64,000 nt of DNA. Origin: CAWGJC01 sp965276665 (GTDB lineage Bacteria; Pseudomonadota; Alphaproteobacteria; Acetobacterales; Acetobacteraceae). The notes under the pieces were generated by a model. The model ran no database searches. It had not been told where the DNA came from and saw only the letters and a program-made list of their open reading frames with translations. Made by a program: the position numbers and the translations under genes. Shown piece by piece: positions 41,648 to 51,225 of the stretch; position 1 is the first letter of the stretch; each line of letters begins with the position of its first letter. The stretch covers positions 4,154,001 through 4,218,000 of the forward strand of contig OZ255620.1 in the NCBI GenBank assembly GCA_965276665.1. The letters are read 5' to 3'.

Positions 41648-42552
41648 GCCGGCCGGGCGGCGGCCACGCCGAACAAGCCGCGCGGCCTGATCGCCAGGAT
41701 CAGCAGCAGGGCGATGTCGAGCGCGATGGCCGCGCCGGTCTGCGAGAACAGGGCGCCGGCGGATGCGAGCCCCGGCAACAGCACGGGCAGGCTCGGGTAG
41801 AGCACTTCGAAGCAGGCGATCAGCGCGGCGCCGGCGACCGCGCCGCGCAGGCTGCCCCAGCCGCCGATCGCCACGGCGATATAGGCTTTCAGCATGAAAT
41901 CCGTGCCGGAATCCGGGCTGACGAAGAAGCTGTTGGCGAGCAGCATGCCGGCCGCGCCGGCGAGCGCGGTGCCGATCGCGAAGGTGACGACGAGCATCGC
42001 GTCGACCCGCACGCCGAGCGAGGCGGCGGTTGTGTGGTCCGACGCGGCCGCGCGCATCCGCAGGCCGAGCTGCGTATGGGCGAACAGAAGATGCACCGCC
42101 AGCACGAGCAGCGCCGCCACGCCGAGGATCGCCACCTGCTGCGTGCCGATCCGGACAGGGCCGAGAATGATGTCGCTGGTATCGAGCAGCGCCGGAGCGG
42201 CCTCCGGTTCCGGCCCGAAGATCAGCGTCGCCGCGTTCTGCAGCATGACGCCGATCGCGATCGTGCTGATCAGCACCGTCTCCGGCGCGCGTCTCTGCAA
42301 GGGCAGCACCGCGAGCGCCGCGATCAGCGCACCGAGAAGGGCCATCGCGAGCAGCAGAAGCGGCAGCAGCACGAGACCCGGAACGGGCAGTCGGCCGCCG
42401 AGCGCGGCGGCTGCAAATCCCCCCACCATCACCAGGTCGCCATGGCTAAAATTGACCGCGCCGGTCGCGTTCAGGATCAGCACGAAACCGAGCGCGATCA
42501 GGGCATAGGCGGCGGCCAGCGTGAGCAGGCCGAGAAGCAGCGAGACCACCAT
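41644..42552 (-). CDS. Branched-chain amino-acid-type ABC transporter permease (LivH family)
   Basis: 302 aa, about eight membrane segments. Family marks: ALGFVLILNATGAVNFSHGDLVMVGGFAAA near the N-terminus, LGVRVDAMLVVTFAIGTALAGAAGML and YIAVAIGGWGSLRGAVAGAAL. It heads a livH-livMG pair directly downstream of the binding-protein gene. Substrate may be amino acids, amides or urea; the sequence does not settle it. Confidence 0.92.
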   Translation of the reverse strand: MVVSLLLGLLTLAAAYALIALGFVLILNATGAVNFSHGDLVMVGGFAAAALGGRLPVPGLVLLPLLLLAMALLGALIAALAVLPLQRRAPETVLISTIAIGVMLQNAATLIFGPEPEAAPALLDTSDIILGPVRIGTQQVAILGVAALLVLAVHLLFAHTQLGLRMRAAASDHTTAASLGVRVDAMLVVTFAIGTALAGAAGMLLANSFFVSPDSGTDFMLKAYIAVAIGGWGSLRGAVAGAALIACFEVLYPSLPVLLPGLASAGALFSQTGAAIALDIALLLILAIRPRGLFGVAAARPA

Positions 42553-42563
42553 GCAACGGGCTC

Positions 42564-43688
42564 TTAGTCGCCGGGCGGGTAATCGTAGTGCTTCACCACG
42601 CGCGGCACGCGGGACTGCCCATCGTAGCAGATGATGATCGCCGAATGGGCCATGTCGCCGCGTCCGTCCGACCGGTAGGTCATCGCCAGGCCGGCATAGG
42701 AGGTGCCGGCGAGGGCCTGGCGCACCGCAGCGGCATCCGCGGAGCCTCCCGCGACAGCGTGCAGCACCATCATCGTCGCGTCGTACTGGCCGACCGCATA
42801 AGCATCCGGATCGCGGCCGAAGGCCTGACGATAGGCGGCGAGGAAATGCTGCATCGCCGGCGTCTCTGCGGAGACCGGCGAGGAGCCGGTCTCGGCGCAG
42901 CTGCCGGCGAGATCGCCGGGGGTGAGCAGCGCGGCGGTGGCGGGCTGCGCCAGAGCGGAGCCCGCGATGATCGGCAGCTTCGGCCGCAGCGAGGCCGCCG
43001 CCTTCATCAGCAGAGCGGTCGGCCCGGCATGGAGCTGAAGCAGGAGCGAATCGGCGCCGCCCTGCTGCGCCTTGAGGAGCACCGGCTGCATGTCGCGCAG
43101 GCTGACATCGAGCTCGTCCTGGTAGGCGGGCCTGATCCCGGCCGCCGCGAGCGCGCGCAGGATTTCAGTGCGCCCACTCTGGCCGTAGGCGGTGGTCTGG
43201 GTGATCACCGCCGGGTGGCGGATGTGATCGGTGTCGATCGCGTACTGCACCTGGGCGCGCTTGACGACGGCATCGGCCGGGAAGAAGCGGAACACGTCCG
43301 GATTGCCCGACGCGGTGATCGCGGCGGTGCCCGAGACGGTGATCAGCGGCACACGAGCGCTCGCGGCCGCCGGCAGCATCGCCAGCATCTGCGTCCCGAG
43401 CATCGAGGCGACCACCGCGGTGATACCTCCACTCCCGAGCGCGCGTTCGAGCGCGGTGAGCGCGGCCTCTGGCGCGGTGCCGGTGTCGGTCACGCTGAAC
43501 TCGGGTTTGACGCCGGGCGGCGGGTTGCGGAGCGCGAGCAGGGCGCCGTCCCGCTGGCTCGCACCCTCACTCGCGAGAAAGCCGGAGAGCGGCACCAGAA
43601 CGGGAATGCGGGCCCGCGCGGCCTGGGCTACGCTGCCGGGGAGGAGCGTCAGGAGGCAGGTGGCAGCGATCGAAATCCGGCGAAGCAT
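42564..43688 (-). CDS. ABC transporter periplasmic substrate-binding protein (LivJ/LivK type, peripla_BP_6)
   Basis: 374 aa. Signal peptide at residues 1-23 (MLRRISIAATCLLTLLPGSVAQA). The mature protein starts ARIPVLVPLSGFLASEGASQRDGALLAL, the usual Leu/Ile/Val-binding fold, with VSGTAAITASGNPDVFRFFPAD in the first lobe and FGRDPDAYAVGQYDATMMVLHAV in the second. It precedes livH by 11 bp on the same strand, so all three transporter genes are one transcription unit. Confidence 0.9.
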   Translation of the reverse strand: MLRRISIAATCLLTLLPGSVAQAARARIPVLVPLSGFLASEGASQRDGALLALRNPPPGVKPEFSVTDTGTAPEAALTALERALGSGGITAVVASMLGTQMLAMLPAAASARVPLITVSGTAAITASGNPDVFRFFPADAVVKRAQVQYAIDTDHIRHPAVITQTTAYGQSGRTEILRALAAAGIRPAYQDELDVSLRDMQPVLLKAQQGGADSLLLQLHAGPTALLMKAAASLRPKLPIIAGSALAQPATAALLTPGDLAGSCAETGSSPVSAETPAMQHFLAAYRQAFGRDPDAYAVGQYDATMMVLHAVAGGSADAAAVRQALAGTSYAGLAMTYRSDGRGDMAHSAIIICYDGQSRVPRVVKHYDYPPGD

Positions 43689-43776
43689 GGCGCGCCCTCC
43701 CTGGTCGCCGCCGGACTATCGGAGCGGCGCATGTGTGGCAATGCGGGAAGGGATCCGCTTGCGCTCCACGGGCCAA

Positions 43777-43917
43777 GGGCCTGTTTGGAAACGCGCTCTG
43801 GCGGCCGTCTGACGCGCTTTTCCGGCGCTCCGGGTGCTCACGTCCAGCAAGGCCGCTCCGCGCTGAGGCTCGGAAATCACGCCAGCCGACCACCAGACCA
43901 TTTTTCCAAACAGGCGC
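43777..43917. mobile_element. Family 2 MITE-like element, copy 1 (141 bp)
   Basis: Ends GGGCCTGTTTGGAAA and TTTCCAAACAGGCGC form imperfect terminal inverted repeats. It is flanked on both sides by the direct repeat CAA (43774-43776 and 43918-43920). The core (CTCCGGGTGCTCACG and AAGGCCGCTCCGCG) is the reverse complement of the core of the copies at 49125 and 61730, so this copy is inverted relative to them. No coding capacity. It lies in the 278-bp spacer between the binding-protein gene and the carboxypeptidase gene. Confidence 0.8.
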
Positions 43918-43966
43918 CAAGGAAGCGGGCGCTTCTCCGCCCGGAAGGCGGCGCGCCGGCCGACGT

Positions 43967-45178
43967 TCAGCGTGCCGCGATACGGTCTTTACAATTGGCG
44001 TGCGGCTTGCATGTGCCGTGATGGACGAAACTCACGGGGTGAACCGTCGCGTGTTCCGCGCGGGCCGCGCGGGCCGCGCGCGACACGGCGCGGGACGTCG
44101 CCGCGTGCGCGGGTGCCGCATTTCGGCCGCGAAATTTGACCGGGGCATGGACGACACGCGACTCGCGGGTGAAGCGCGGGGTCATCTCCATCGTCGCGAT
44201 CTGCACCGTCGCCGGCGGCGGAATGGCCGGCGTGCGGAAGCCCCTTGCGGCGACGGCGCGGAACCGGGCGGCACGCGGCATCGGCGCGGCATGGGCGGAG
44301 GCGAGCAGACCGGCAAAGCCTGGGTTGATCTCACGACGAGCGACCAGCACCGGCACACCCTCGCCCTGGAAGCCGGAATCGAGCTGGGCGGTCATGTCCA
44401 TGTCGCGCTCGCCATTCGAGCCGGCGCCGAGCACCACGCCGACCAGCCGGACATTGCCACGCATCGCCGAGGTCGCGAGATTATGGCCGGAGGTCCGGAT
44501 CCATCCGGTCTTGAGCCCGTCCGCGCCGGGATAGCTCCGCAGCATGGTGTCGTGGTTGAGGATCACCCGGCCATGGAAGACGAAGCTCGGCGTCGAAAAA
44601 TAGTGATACTCGTTCGGGAAATCCTCGATCAGGTGGCGGCTCAGGATCGCGACGTCCCGCGCCGTCGTCCACTGATCGGGATCGGGCAGGCCGGATGCGT
44701 TGCGGAAGGTCGTGTGCGTCATGCCGAGGGCGTGGGCGCGCAGCGTCATCATCTCCGCGAAGCGGTCCTCGTCACCGCCGCCGAGCAGCTCGCCGAGCGC
44801 CGAGGCGGCGTCGTTCGCCGACAGCGTGACGATGCCGAAGATCGCCTGCTCGACCGTCAACTCGCCGCCGGGCGGGACGGAGAGCTTGGTCGGCTCCATC
44901 GACGCCGCGTGCTCGGAGACGGGAACCAGCTGGTCGATGCTCACGCGATGGTCGCGGAGCGCTTCGAACAGCATGTAGAGCGTCATCATCTTGGTCAGGC
45001 TGGCCGGATGGTGCAGATCGTCCGGATTATCGGCGGACAGCACGGCGCCCGAGGCCGCGTCGATGACGATGGAGCTATATTGCGGAGAACCAATCTGTGC
45101 ATGGGCTGCCGTCGCCATCAGCGCCAGGCAGGCAAGCACACCGAAACCGCTCGCAACGCGGCGCCAGGTAAACTGCAT
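43967..45178 (-). CDS. D-alanyl-D-alanine carboxypeptidase (peptidase S11) with basic C-terminal tail
   Basis: 403 aa. Signal peptide with cleavage after about Ala27 (AHA). The three penicillin-binding-protein motifs are present: SLTK at residues 60-63, SAND near residue 118 and KTG in DGLKTGWIRTSGHN near residue 222. It trims pentapeptides of peptidoglycan in the periplasm. After the catalytic domain (about residue 280) comes a tail of about 120 residues rich in Ala, Arg, Pro and His, ending HGTCKPHANCKDRIAAR; no SPOR domain is evident. ATG at 45178. Confidence 0.92.
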   Translation of the reverse strand: MQFTWRRVASGFGVLACLALMATAAHAQIGSPQYSSIVIDAASGAVLSADNPDDLHHPASLTKMMTLYMLFEALRDHRVSIDQLVPVSEHAASMEPTKLSVPPGGELTVEQAIFGIVTLSANDAASALGELLGGGDEDRFAEMMTLRAHALGMTHTTFRNASGLPDPDQWTTARDVAILSRHLIEDFPNEYHYFSTPSFVFHGRVILNHDTMLRSYPGADGLKTGWIRTSGHNLATSAMRGNVRLVGVVLGAGSNGERDMDMTAQLDSGFQGEGVPVLVARREINPGFAGLLASAHAAPMPRAARFRAVAARGFRTPAIPPPATVQIATMEMTPRFTRESRVVHAPVKFRGRNAAPAHAATSRAVSRAARAARAEHATVHPVSFVHHGTCKPHANCKDRIAAR

Positions 45179-45349
45179 CCGAGATCCCCACCCCTGATCG
45201 AGCCGGCATTATTACCCATGGCCCGACCCCGCTGTCCACGATAGTTACGGCAGTGAAGACTTTTTACATTGAAATGGTTAACGCATCATCCTCGGGCGCG
45301 GTACTGAAACCTGCCCGAGACGCCGGTCTCGCATGCCGCAATGGTTTCA

Positions 45350-45364
45350 TTGTGCAGTGCACAA
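45350..45364. promoter_or_regulatory. Candidate PhaR operator upstream of the phasin gene
   Basis: TTGTGCAGTGCACAA is a perfect 15-bp palindrome about a central G. Its part TGCAGTGCACAA (45353-45364) matches TGCRNYGCASMA, the consensus I recall for the polyhydroxyalkanoate regulator PhaR of Bradyrhizobium. It lies 6 bp upstream of a TTGACG hexamer, in the 338-bp spacer before the phasin gene. Confidence 0.6.
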
Positions 45365-45370
45365 AAATGC

Positions 45371-45399
45371 TTGACGAGGCGCCTATCAGCCTGTAACCG
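45371..45399 (+). promoter_or_regulatory. Weak candidate promoter of the phasin gene
   Basis: TTGACG (45371-45376) with TAACCG 17 bp later or TGTAAC 15 bp later. The -35 is good and the -10 weak. Its closeness to the palindrome at 45350 fits repression by a PHA-sensing regulator. Confidence 0.35.
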
Positions 45400-45516
45400 C
45401 TGCGTGCACAGAACGGGCGCGGGCCCGCCAGGGCGCGGGATGCGATCCCGCCGGGTGCGTCGGCCCGGCCGCTCCAGCACGACGATACTGGGAAAACGCG
45501 AGAGGAGAGATTGCGT

Positions 45517-46041
45517 ATGTCGAAGATCATCAAGCCCGCCGAAGTCGCCTTCAGCATGGAGACCGCCCGTGCCGCCCAGGTGGCCACGCAGTCGATCGGC
45601 GCGCAGACGGAGCGGGTAGCGACGCAGGCGGCCGGGGCCGCGGCGGCCGGGCTCGAGACCACACAGGCAAAAGTGAAGGCGAATATGGACAAGATGATCC
45701 GCAATGCGGAGGAGATGGTCTCCTTCGGCCAGGGCAATGTCGAGGCGATGGTGAGGTCGGGCCAGATTTTCGCCGCCGGCCTGCAGGACCTCTCGCAGCA
45801 GATGGCCGCCCATGCTCAGGCGGCGCTGAACGACACCTTCGCCACCTTCAGGGCGATGACCAGCGTGCGCAGCGTCAAGGACGCGGTCGAGCTGCAGACC
45901 GGCCTGGCCCGCGCAACGATGGAGAAGACGCTGGCCGAGACCGGCCGCATGACCGACGCGTCGCTCAAGCTGGCCGAGCAGAGCTTCGCTCCGATCGCGG
46001 CGCGCGTTACGCTGACGGTCGAGAAGTTCGCCAAGGCCTGA
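45517..46041 (+). CDS. Phasin family protein
   Basis: 174 aa, all-helical, Ala/Gln/Glu-rich, without signal peptide or membrane segment. The Phasin_2-type core includes NMDKMIRNAEEMVSFGQGNVEAMVRSGQIFAAGLQDLSQQMAAHAQAAL and the helix AVELQTGLARATMEKTLAETGRMTDAS; residues about 20-50 form an Ala-rich heptad-like stretch. Phasins coat polyhydroxyalkanoate granules. ATG at 45517 has a GAGAGGAGAG ribosome-binding site 8-9 bp upstream. A terminator follows at 46081. Confidence 0.9.
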   Translation: MSKIIKPAEVAFSMETARAAQVATQSIGAQTERVATQAAGAAAAGLETTQAKVKANMDKMIRNAEEMVSFGQGNVEAMVRSGQIFAAGLQDLSQQMAAHAQAALNDTFATFRAMTSVRSVKDAVELQTGLARATMEKTLAETGRMTDASLKLAEQSFAPIAARVTLTVEKFAKA

Positions 46042-46080
46042 CCAGGCCCGACTGGCTCGCCGTATTGCGGCAGCGTTTGC

Positions 46081-46108
46081 AGAACCCGGGCCTCGCGCCC
46101 GGGTTCTT
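46081..46108 (+). terminator. Terminator after the phasin gene
   Basis: AGAACCCGGGC, five-base loop, GCCCGGGTTCT, then TGCGTTT: an 11-bp perfect stem 39 bp after the stop, with a modest T-rich tail. Separates phasin from clpS. Confidence 0.7.
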
Positions 46109-46215
46109 GCGTTTGTGGGTGGCCGGTGCCCCGACGCTCTTTTCCCGGGGCCGGGCGTTCCGATATGGTTTGCAGGGCCAGGCGGCTTGAGCCGTCATGC
46201 GGCGCTTACGGCCGT

Positions 46216-46261
46216 CGGGATGAGTTGGGGCCGGGATGAGTTGGGCCGGGATGAGTTGGGA
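46216..46261. repeat. Three-copy 15-16-bp tandem repeat before clpS
   Basis: CGGGATGAGTTGGGGC, CGGGATGAGTTGGGC and CGGGATGAGTTGGGA run directly into the clpS start codon. Each unit carries an ATGAG like the true start; the first is in frame with clpS, the other two are not. Confidence 0.85.
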
Positions 46262-46591
46262 ATGAGCGATAACGACAAGCGCGGCAATGGGGACAATCCG
46301 ACGACCGGCGTGGTGGTGCGGGCACGGCCGAAGACCCGCAAGCCGGCGTCTTACAAGGTATTGATGCTCAACGATGATTACACGCCGATGGAGTTCGTTG
46401 TGCATGTGCTGGAGCGGTTCTTCCAAAAGAATCGCGAGGAGGCGACCCGGATCATGCTGCACGTCCATCGTCGGGGCGTCGGGGTCTGTGGCGTCTATAC
46501 GTATGAAGTCGCTGAGACCAAGGTCACACAGGTGATGGACCTCGCCCGGCAGAATCAGCATCCGCTGCAATGCACGATCGAGAAAGAATAG
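46262..46591 (+). CDS. clpS: ATP-dependent Clp protease adaptor ClpS
   Basis: N-end-rule adaptor that hands proteins with N-terminal Leu, Phe, Tyr or Trp to ClpAP. 109 aa. Core KVLMLNDDYTPMEFVVHVLERFFQ with the pocket residues Asn-Asp-Asp, then MLHVHRRGVGVCGVYTYEVAETKV. ATG at 46262 preferred; an in-frame ATG at 46220 would add 14 residues encoded by the tandem repeat. Followed by clpA after 117 bp that contain a short direct repeat (GGGACGTCAAGCGTCGCAG/AGACGTCAAGC). Confidence 0.95.
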   Translation: MSDNDKRGNGDNPTTGVVVRARPKTRKPASYKVLMLNDDYTPMEFVVHVLERFFQKNREEATRIMLHVHRRGVGVCGVYTYEVAETKVTQVMDLARQNQHPLQCTIEKE

Positions 46592-46708
46592 GGATGCATA
46601 GTTGTGCAGCGCGAACCATCTGTTGGAGGATGACGCGCCGCAGGGACGTCAAGCGTCGCAGAGACGTCAAGCCTGGATATGCCGCGCGGAGCCAAGGAGC
46701 GTTGCAGA

Positions 46709-49042
<2,334 letters not shown>

Positions 49043-49066
49043 TCAGGACCGGTCTCGCCCATAGGG

Positions 49067-49102
49067 AAAGGCCGGGAGAGCGATGCTCTCTCGGCCTTTT
49101 TT
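49067..49102 (+). terminator. Terminator after clpA
   Basis: AAAGGCCGGGAGAGC, loop GAT, GCTCTCTCGGCCTTTTTT: a 15-bp stem with one G-T pair and a T-run, 24 bp after the stop. Confidence 0.9.
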
Positions 49103-49124
49103 CTGCCGCTAACTCCGATGCTCA

Positions 49125-49267
49125 GAGCCCGTTTGAGAATGCGCTATGCCGAGCCATCCGGCGTGGCTTTCGAGAACCGGCGCGGAGCGGCCTTATGGGG
49201 CCGTGAGCACCGGAAGCGCAGAAAGCCGCGTCGGATGGCCGGCATAGTCGTATTCTCAAACCGGCTC
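49125..49267. mobile_element. Family 2 MITE-like element, copy 2 (143 bp)
   Basis: GAGCCCGTTTGAGAATGCG and its inverted partner CGTATTCTCAAACCGGCTC bound the element; inverted repeats extend to about 48 bp (to GTGGCTTTC / GAAAGCCGC). Direct repeat TCA flanks it (49122-49124 and 49268-49270); the right copy is the stop codon of the aldehyde dehydrogenase gene read on the minus strand. No coding capacity. Confidence 0.85.
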
Positions 49268-50698
49268 TCAGGCGGCCTGGTAGCCGATCACCGCCTTGAC
49301 CTCGAGGAACTCCTCGAGCCCCCACTTGCCATACTCGCGGCCGTTCCCGGACTGCTTGTAGCCGCCGAACGGGGCGGCGTTGTCCCCGGCCGGGTAGTTC
49401 ACATGCACGTTGCCGGCGCGCATCTGCCCGGCCACCTTGCGTGCGTGTTCGATGCTGCCGGATTGCACATAGGCCGCGAGGCCGTACGGCGTGTCGTTTG
49501 CCATGCGGATCACCTCCGCCTCGTCCTTGTAGGGGAGGATGGCCAGCACCGGCCCGAAGATCTCCTCCTGCGCGATGGTCATGTCGTTGCGCACGCCGGC
49601 GAACACCGTAGGACGGACGAAATAGCCGCGATTGAGATGTTCCGGCCGGCCCGGGCCGCCGATCACCAGCTCCGCGCCCTCCTCGATGCCGGCCTGGATC
49701 AGCCGCTGCACCTTGTCGAACTGTACTCGGCTGACCACCGGGCCCATCGTGGTGGCGGGATCGCGCATCGCGCCCACGGCGATGCGCTCCACCGCCGCGC
49801 GTGCAATCGCCTTCACCTCGTCATGCCGGCCGGCAGGGACGAACATGCGGGTCGGCGCGCTGCAGGACTGGCCGCTATTGCCCATCATGCCGGCCACGCC
49901 CTTGCTCACGGCGGCGCCGAAATCGACATCGGGCAGCAGGATGTTGGCCGATTTGCCGCCCAGCTCCTGCGCGACCCGCTTGACGGTCGCCGCGGCCGCC
50001 CGGGCGACCAGGATGCCGGCGCGGGTCGAGCCGGTGAAGGACATCATGTCGATGCCCGGATGCGCGGACATTGCCTCGCCGACGACGCCGCCCTCGCCCT
50101 GCACCATGTTGTAGACGCCCTTCGGCACGCCGGCCGCGTGCATCACCTCGGACCAGATGATGGCGTTGAGCGGCGCGATCTCGGAGGGTTTCAACACCAT
50201 CGTGCAGCCCGCCGCCAGGGCCGGCGCCACCTTGCAGACGATCTGGTTGATCGGCCAGTTCCAGGGCGTGATCAGCCCGACCACGCCGACCGGCTCGTGC
50301 GCGATCAGCGTGCTGCCCTGCACCTCCTCGAATTTGTAGCTGCCGAGCACCTCGATCATCCGCTTGAGATGGTTGATGCCGGTCATCGACTGCCGCTCCA
50401 TCGCGAAGGCGAGCGGCGCCCCCATCTCCTGCGAGATCGTCTCCGCGACGTCCTGCCGGCGCTTTTCGTACTCGGCGAGGATGGTCTGCAGGAGCTCGAG
50501 GCGCTCCTTCGGCGTGGTGCGGGAGAAGGCGGGGAAGGCGGCCTGCGCGGCGGCGACCGCCCGGTCCACATCCTTGGCGCCGCCAAGCGCGATCTGGGTG
50601 AAGGCTTCTTCGGTCGAGGGATCGATGACGTCGATGAGGTGGGGCTCGATCGGCTCGACCCAGGCGCCATCCACGTAGTGTTGCTTCTCGTGCTGCAT
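49268..50698 (-). CDS. NAD(P)-dependent aldehyde dehydrogenase
   Basis: 476 aa. Catalytic Cys in GNSGQSCSAPTRM (about residue 280), general-base Glu in AQELGGKSANI, cofactor segment GLITPWNWPINQIVCKVAPALAAGCTMVLKPSE and TGSTRAG. C-terminal FGGYKQSGNGREYGKWGLEEFLEVK. Substrate not determinable; the closest general description is a broad-range ALDH of the betaine/long-chain type. ATG at 50698 with AGGGAGATCAACC upstream. The stop codon coincides with the target-site repeat of a MITE-like element. Divergent from a ModE-type regulator gene, 93 bp away. Confidence 0.93.
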   Translation of the reverse strand: MQHEKQHYVDGAWVEPIEPHLIDVIDPSTEEAFTQIALGGAKDVDRAVAAAQAAFPAFSRTTPKERLELLQTILAEYEKRRQDVAETISQEMGAPLAFAMERQSMTGINHLKRMIEVLGSYKFEEVQGSTLIAHEPVGVVGLITPWNWPINQIVCKVAPALAAGCTMVLKPSEIAPLNAIIWSEVMHAAGVPKGVYNMVQGEGGVVGEAMSAHPGIDMMSFTGSTRAGILVARAAAATVKRVAQELGGKSANILLPDVDFGAAVSKGVAGMMGNSGQSCSAPTRMFVPAGRHDEVKAIARAAVERIAVGAMRDPATTMGPVVSRVQFDKVQRLIQAGIEEGAELVIGGPGRPEHLNRGYFVRPTVFAGVRNDMTIAQEEIFGPVLAILPYKDEAEVIRMANDTPYGLAAYVQSGSIEHARKVAGQMRAGNVHVNYPAGDNAAPFGGYKQSGNGREYGKWGLEEFLEVKAVIGYQAA

Positions 50699-50791
50699 GG
50701 TTGATCTCCCTGTCACGGCTATGGTCGCACGGATACGGCGGAGGGGAAAGCTGGACATCCCGGGCGGCCTGCGGCTACCGCTCTCGTCGGC

Positions 50792-51166
50792 ATGGGCGGC
50801 GACATGACGGAACGGCAGGGCGACGGGGCGAGCCTCAGCATCCGCGTCGATCTCGAGACCGGGCTCAGGATCGGTCCGGGCAAGATCGCGCTCCTCGAAT
50901 CGATTGCGGAAACGGGCTCGATCTCGGCGGCCGGGCGGGCGCTCGGCATGTCCTACAAGCGCGCCTGGGATCTGGTCAGCGAGCTGAACCGGGGATGCGG
51001 TCAGCGCGTGGTGGCGACCTCGCCGGGCGGCGCGCAGGGCGGGGGCACCAGCCTCACCGAGGCCGGGCATCTGCTGGTCCGCCTCTATCGGGATATCGAA
51101 CGCGCCTCGAGCGCGGCCGCCGCGCCGCAAATCCGCGCCCTCAACAAGGCGACCACCGGCGCCTAA
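50792..51166 (+). CDS. ModE/LysR-type N-terminal winged-helix regulator without sensor domain
   Basis: 124 aa. The ModE-type winged helix-turn-helix fills most of the protein: LETGLRIGPGKIALLESIAETGSISAAGRALGMSYKRAWDLVSELNRGCGQRVVATSPGGAQGGGTSLTEAGHLLVRLYRDIE. The molybdate-binding TOBE domains of E. coli ModE are missing, as in many short alphaproteobacterial homologues. ATG at 50792; a second in-frame ATG at 50804. Its closeness to the divergent aldehyde dehydrogenase gene suggests it as a regulator of that gene, not demonstrated. Confidence 0.85.
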   Translation: MGGDMTERQGDGASLSIRVDLETGLRIGPGKIALLESIAETGSISAAGRALGMSYKRAWDLVSELNRGCGQRVVATSPGGAQGGGTSLTEAGHLLVRLYRDIERASSAAAAPQIRALNKATTGA

Positions 51167-51201
51167 CGCCTGACGTTCCGGGCGGCGTGCGCTAGAGAAG
51201 T

Positions 51202-51216
51202 CTCCCACCGTGGGAG
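51202..51216 (+). promoter_or_regulatory. Hairpin covering the ribosome-binding site of the UspA gene
   Basis: CTCCCA, loop CCG, TGGGAG; the right arm contains the GGGAGGG that serves the TTG start at 51226. Pairing would hide the ribosome-binding site. Confidence 0.5.
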
Positions 51217-51225
51217 GGACAGAAA

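Noticed and set aside
50699..51208. Upstream extension of the aldehyde dehydrogenase frame by 170 codons
   Set aside because: The extension is antisense to the ModE-type gene, and the family N-terminus and ribosome-binding site fit ATG at 50698.
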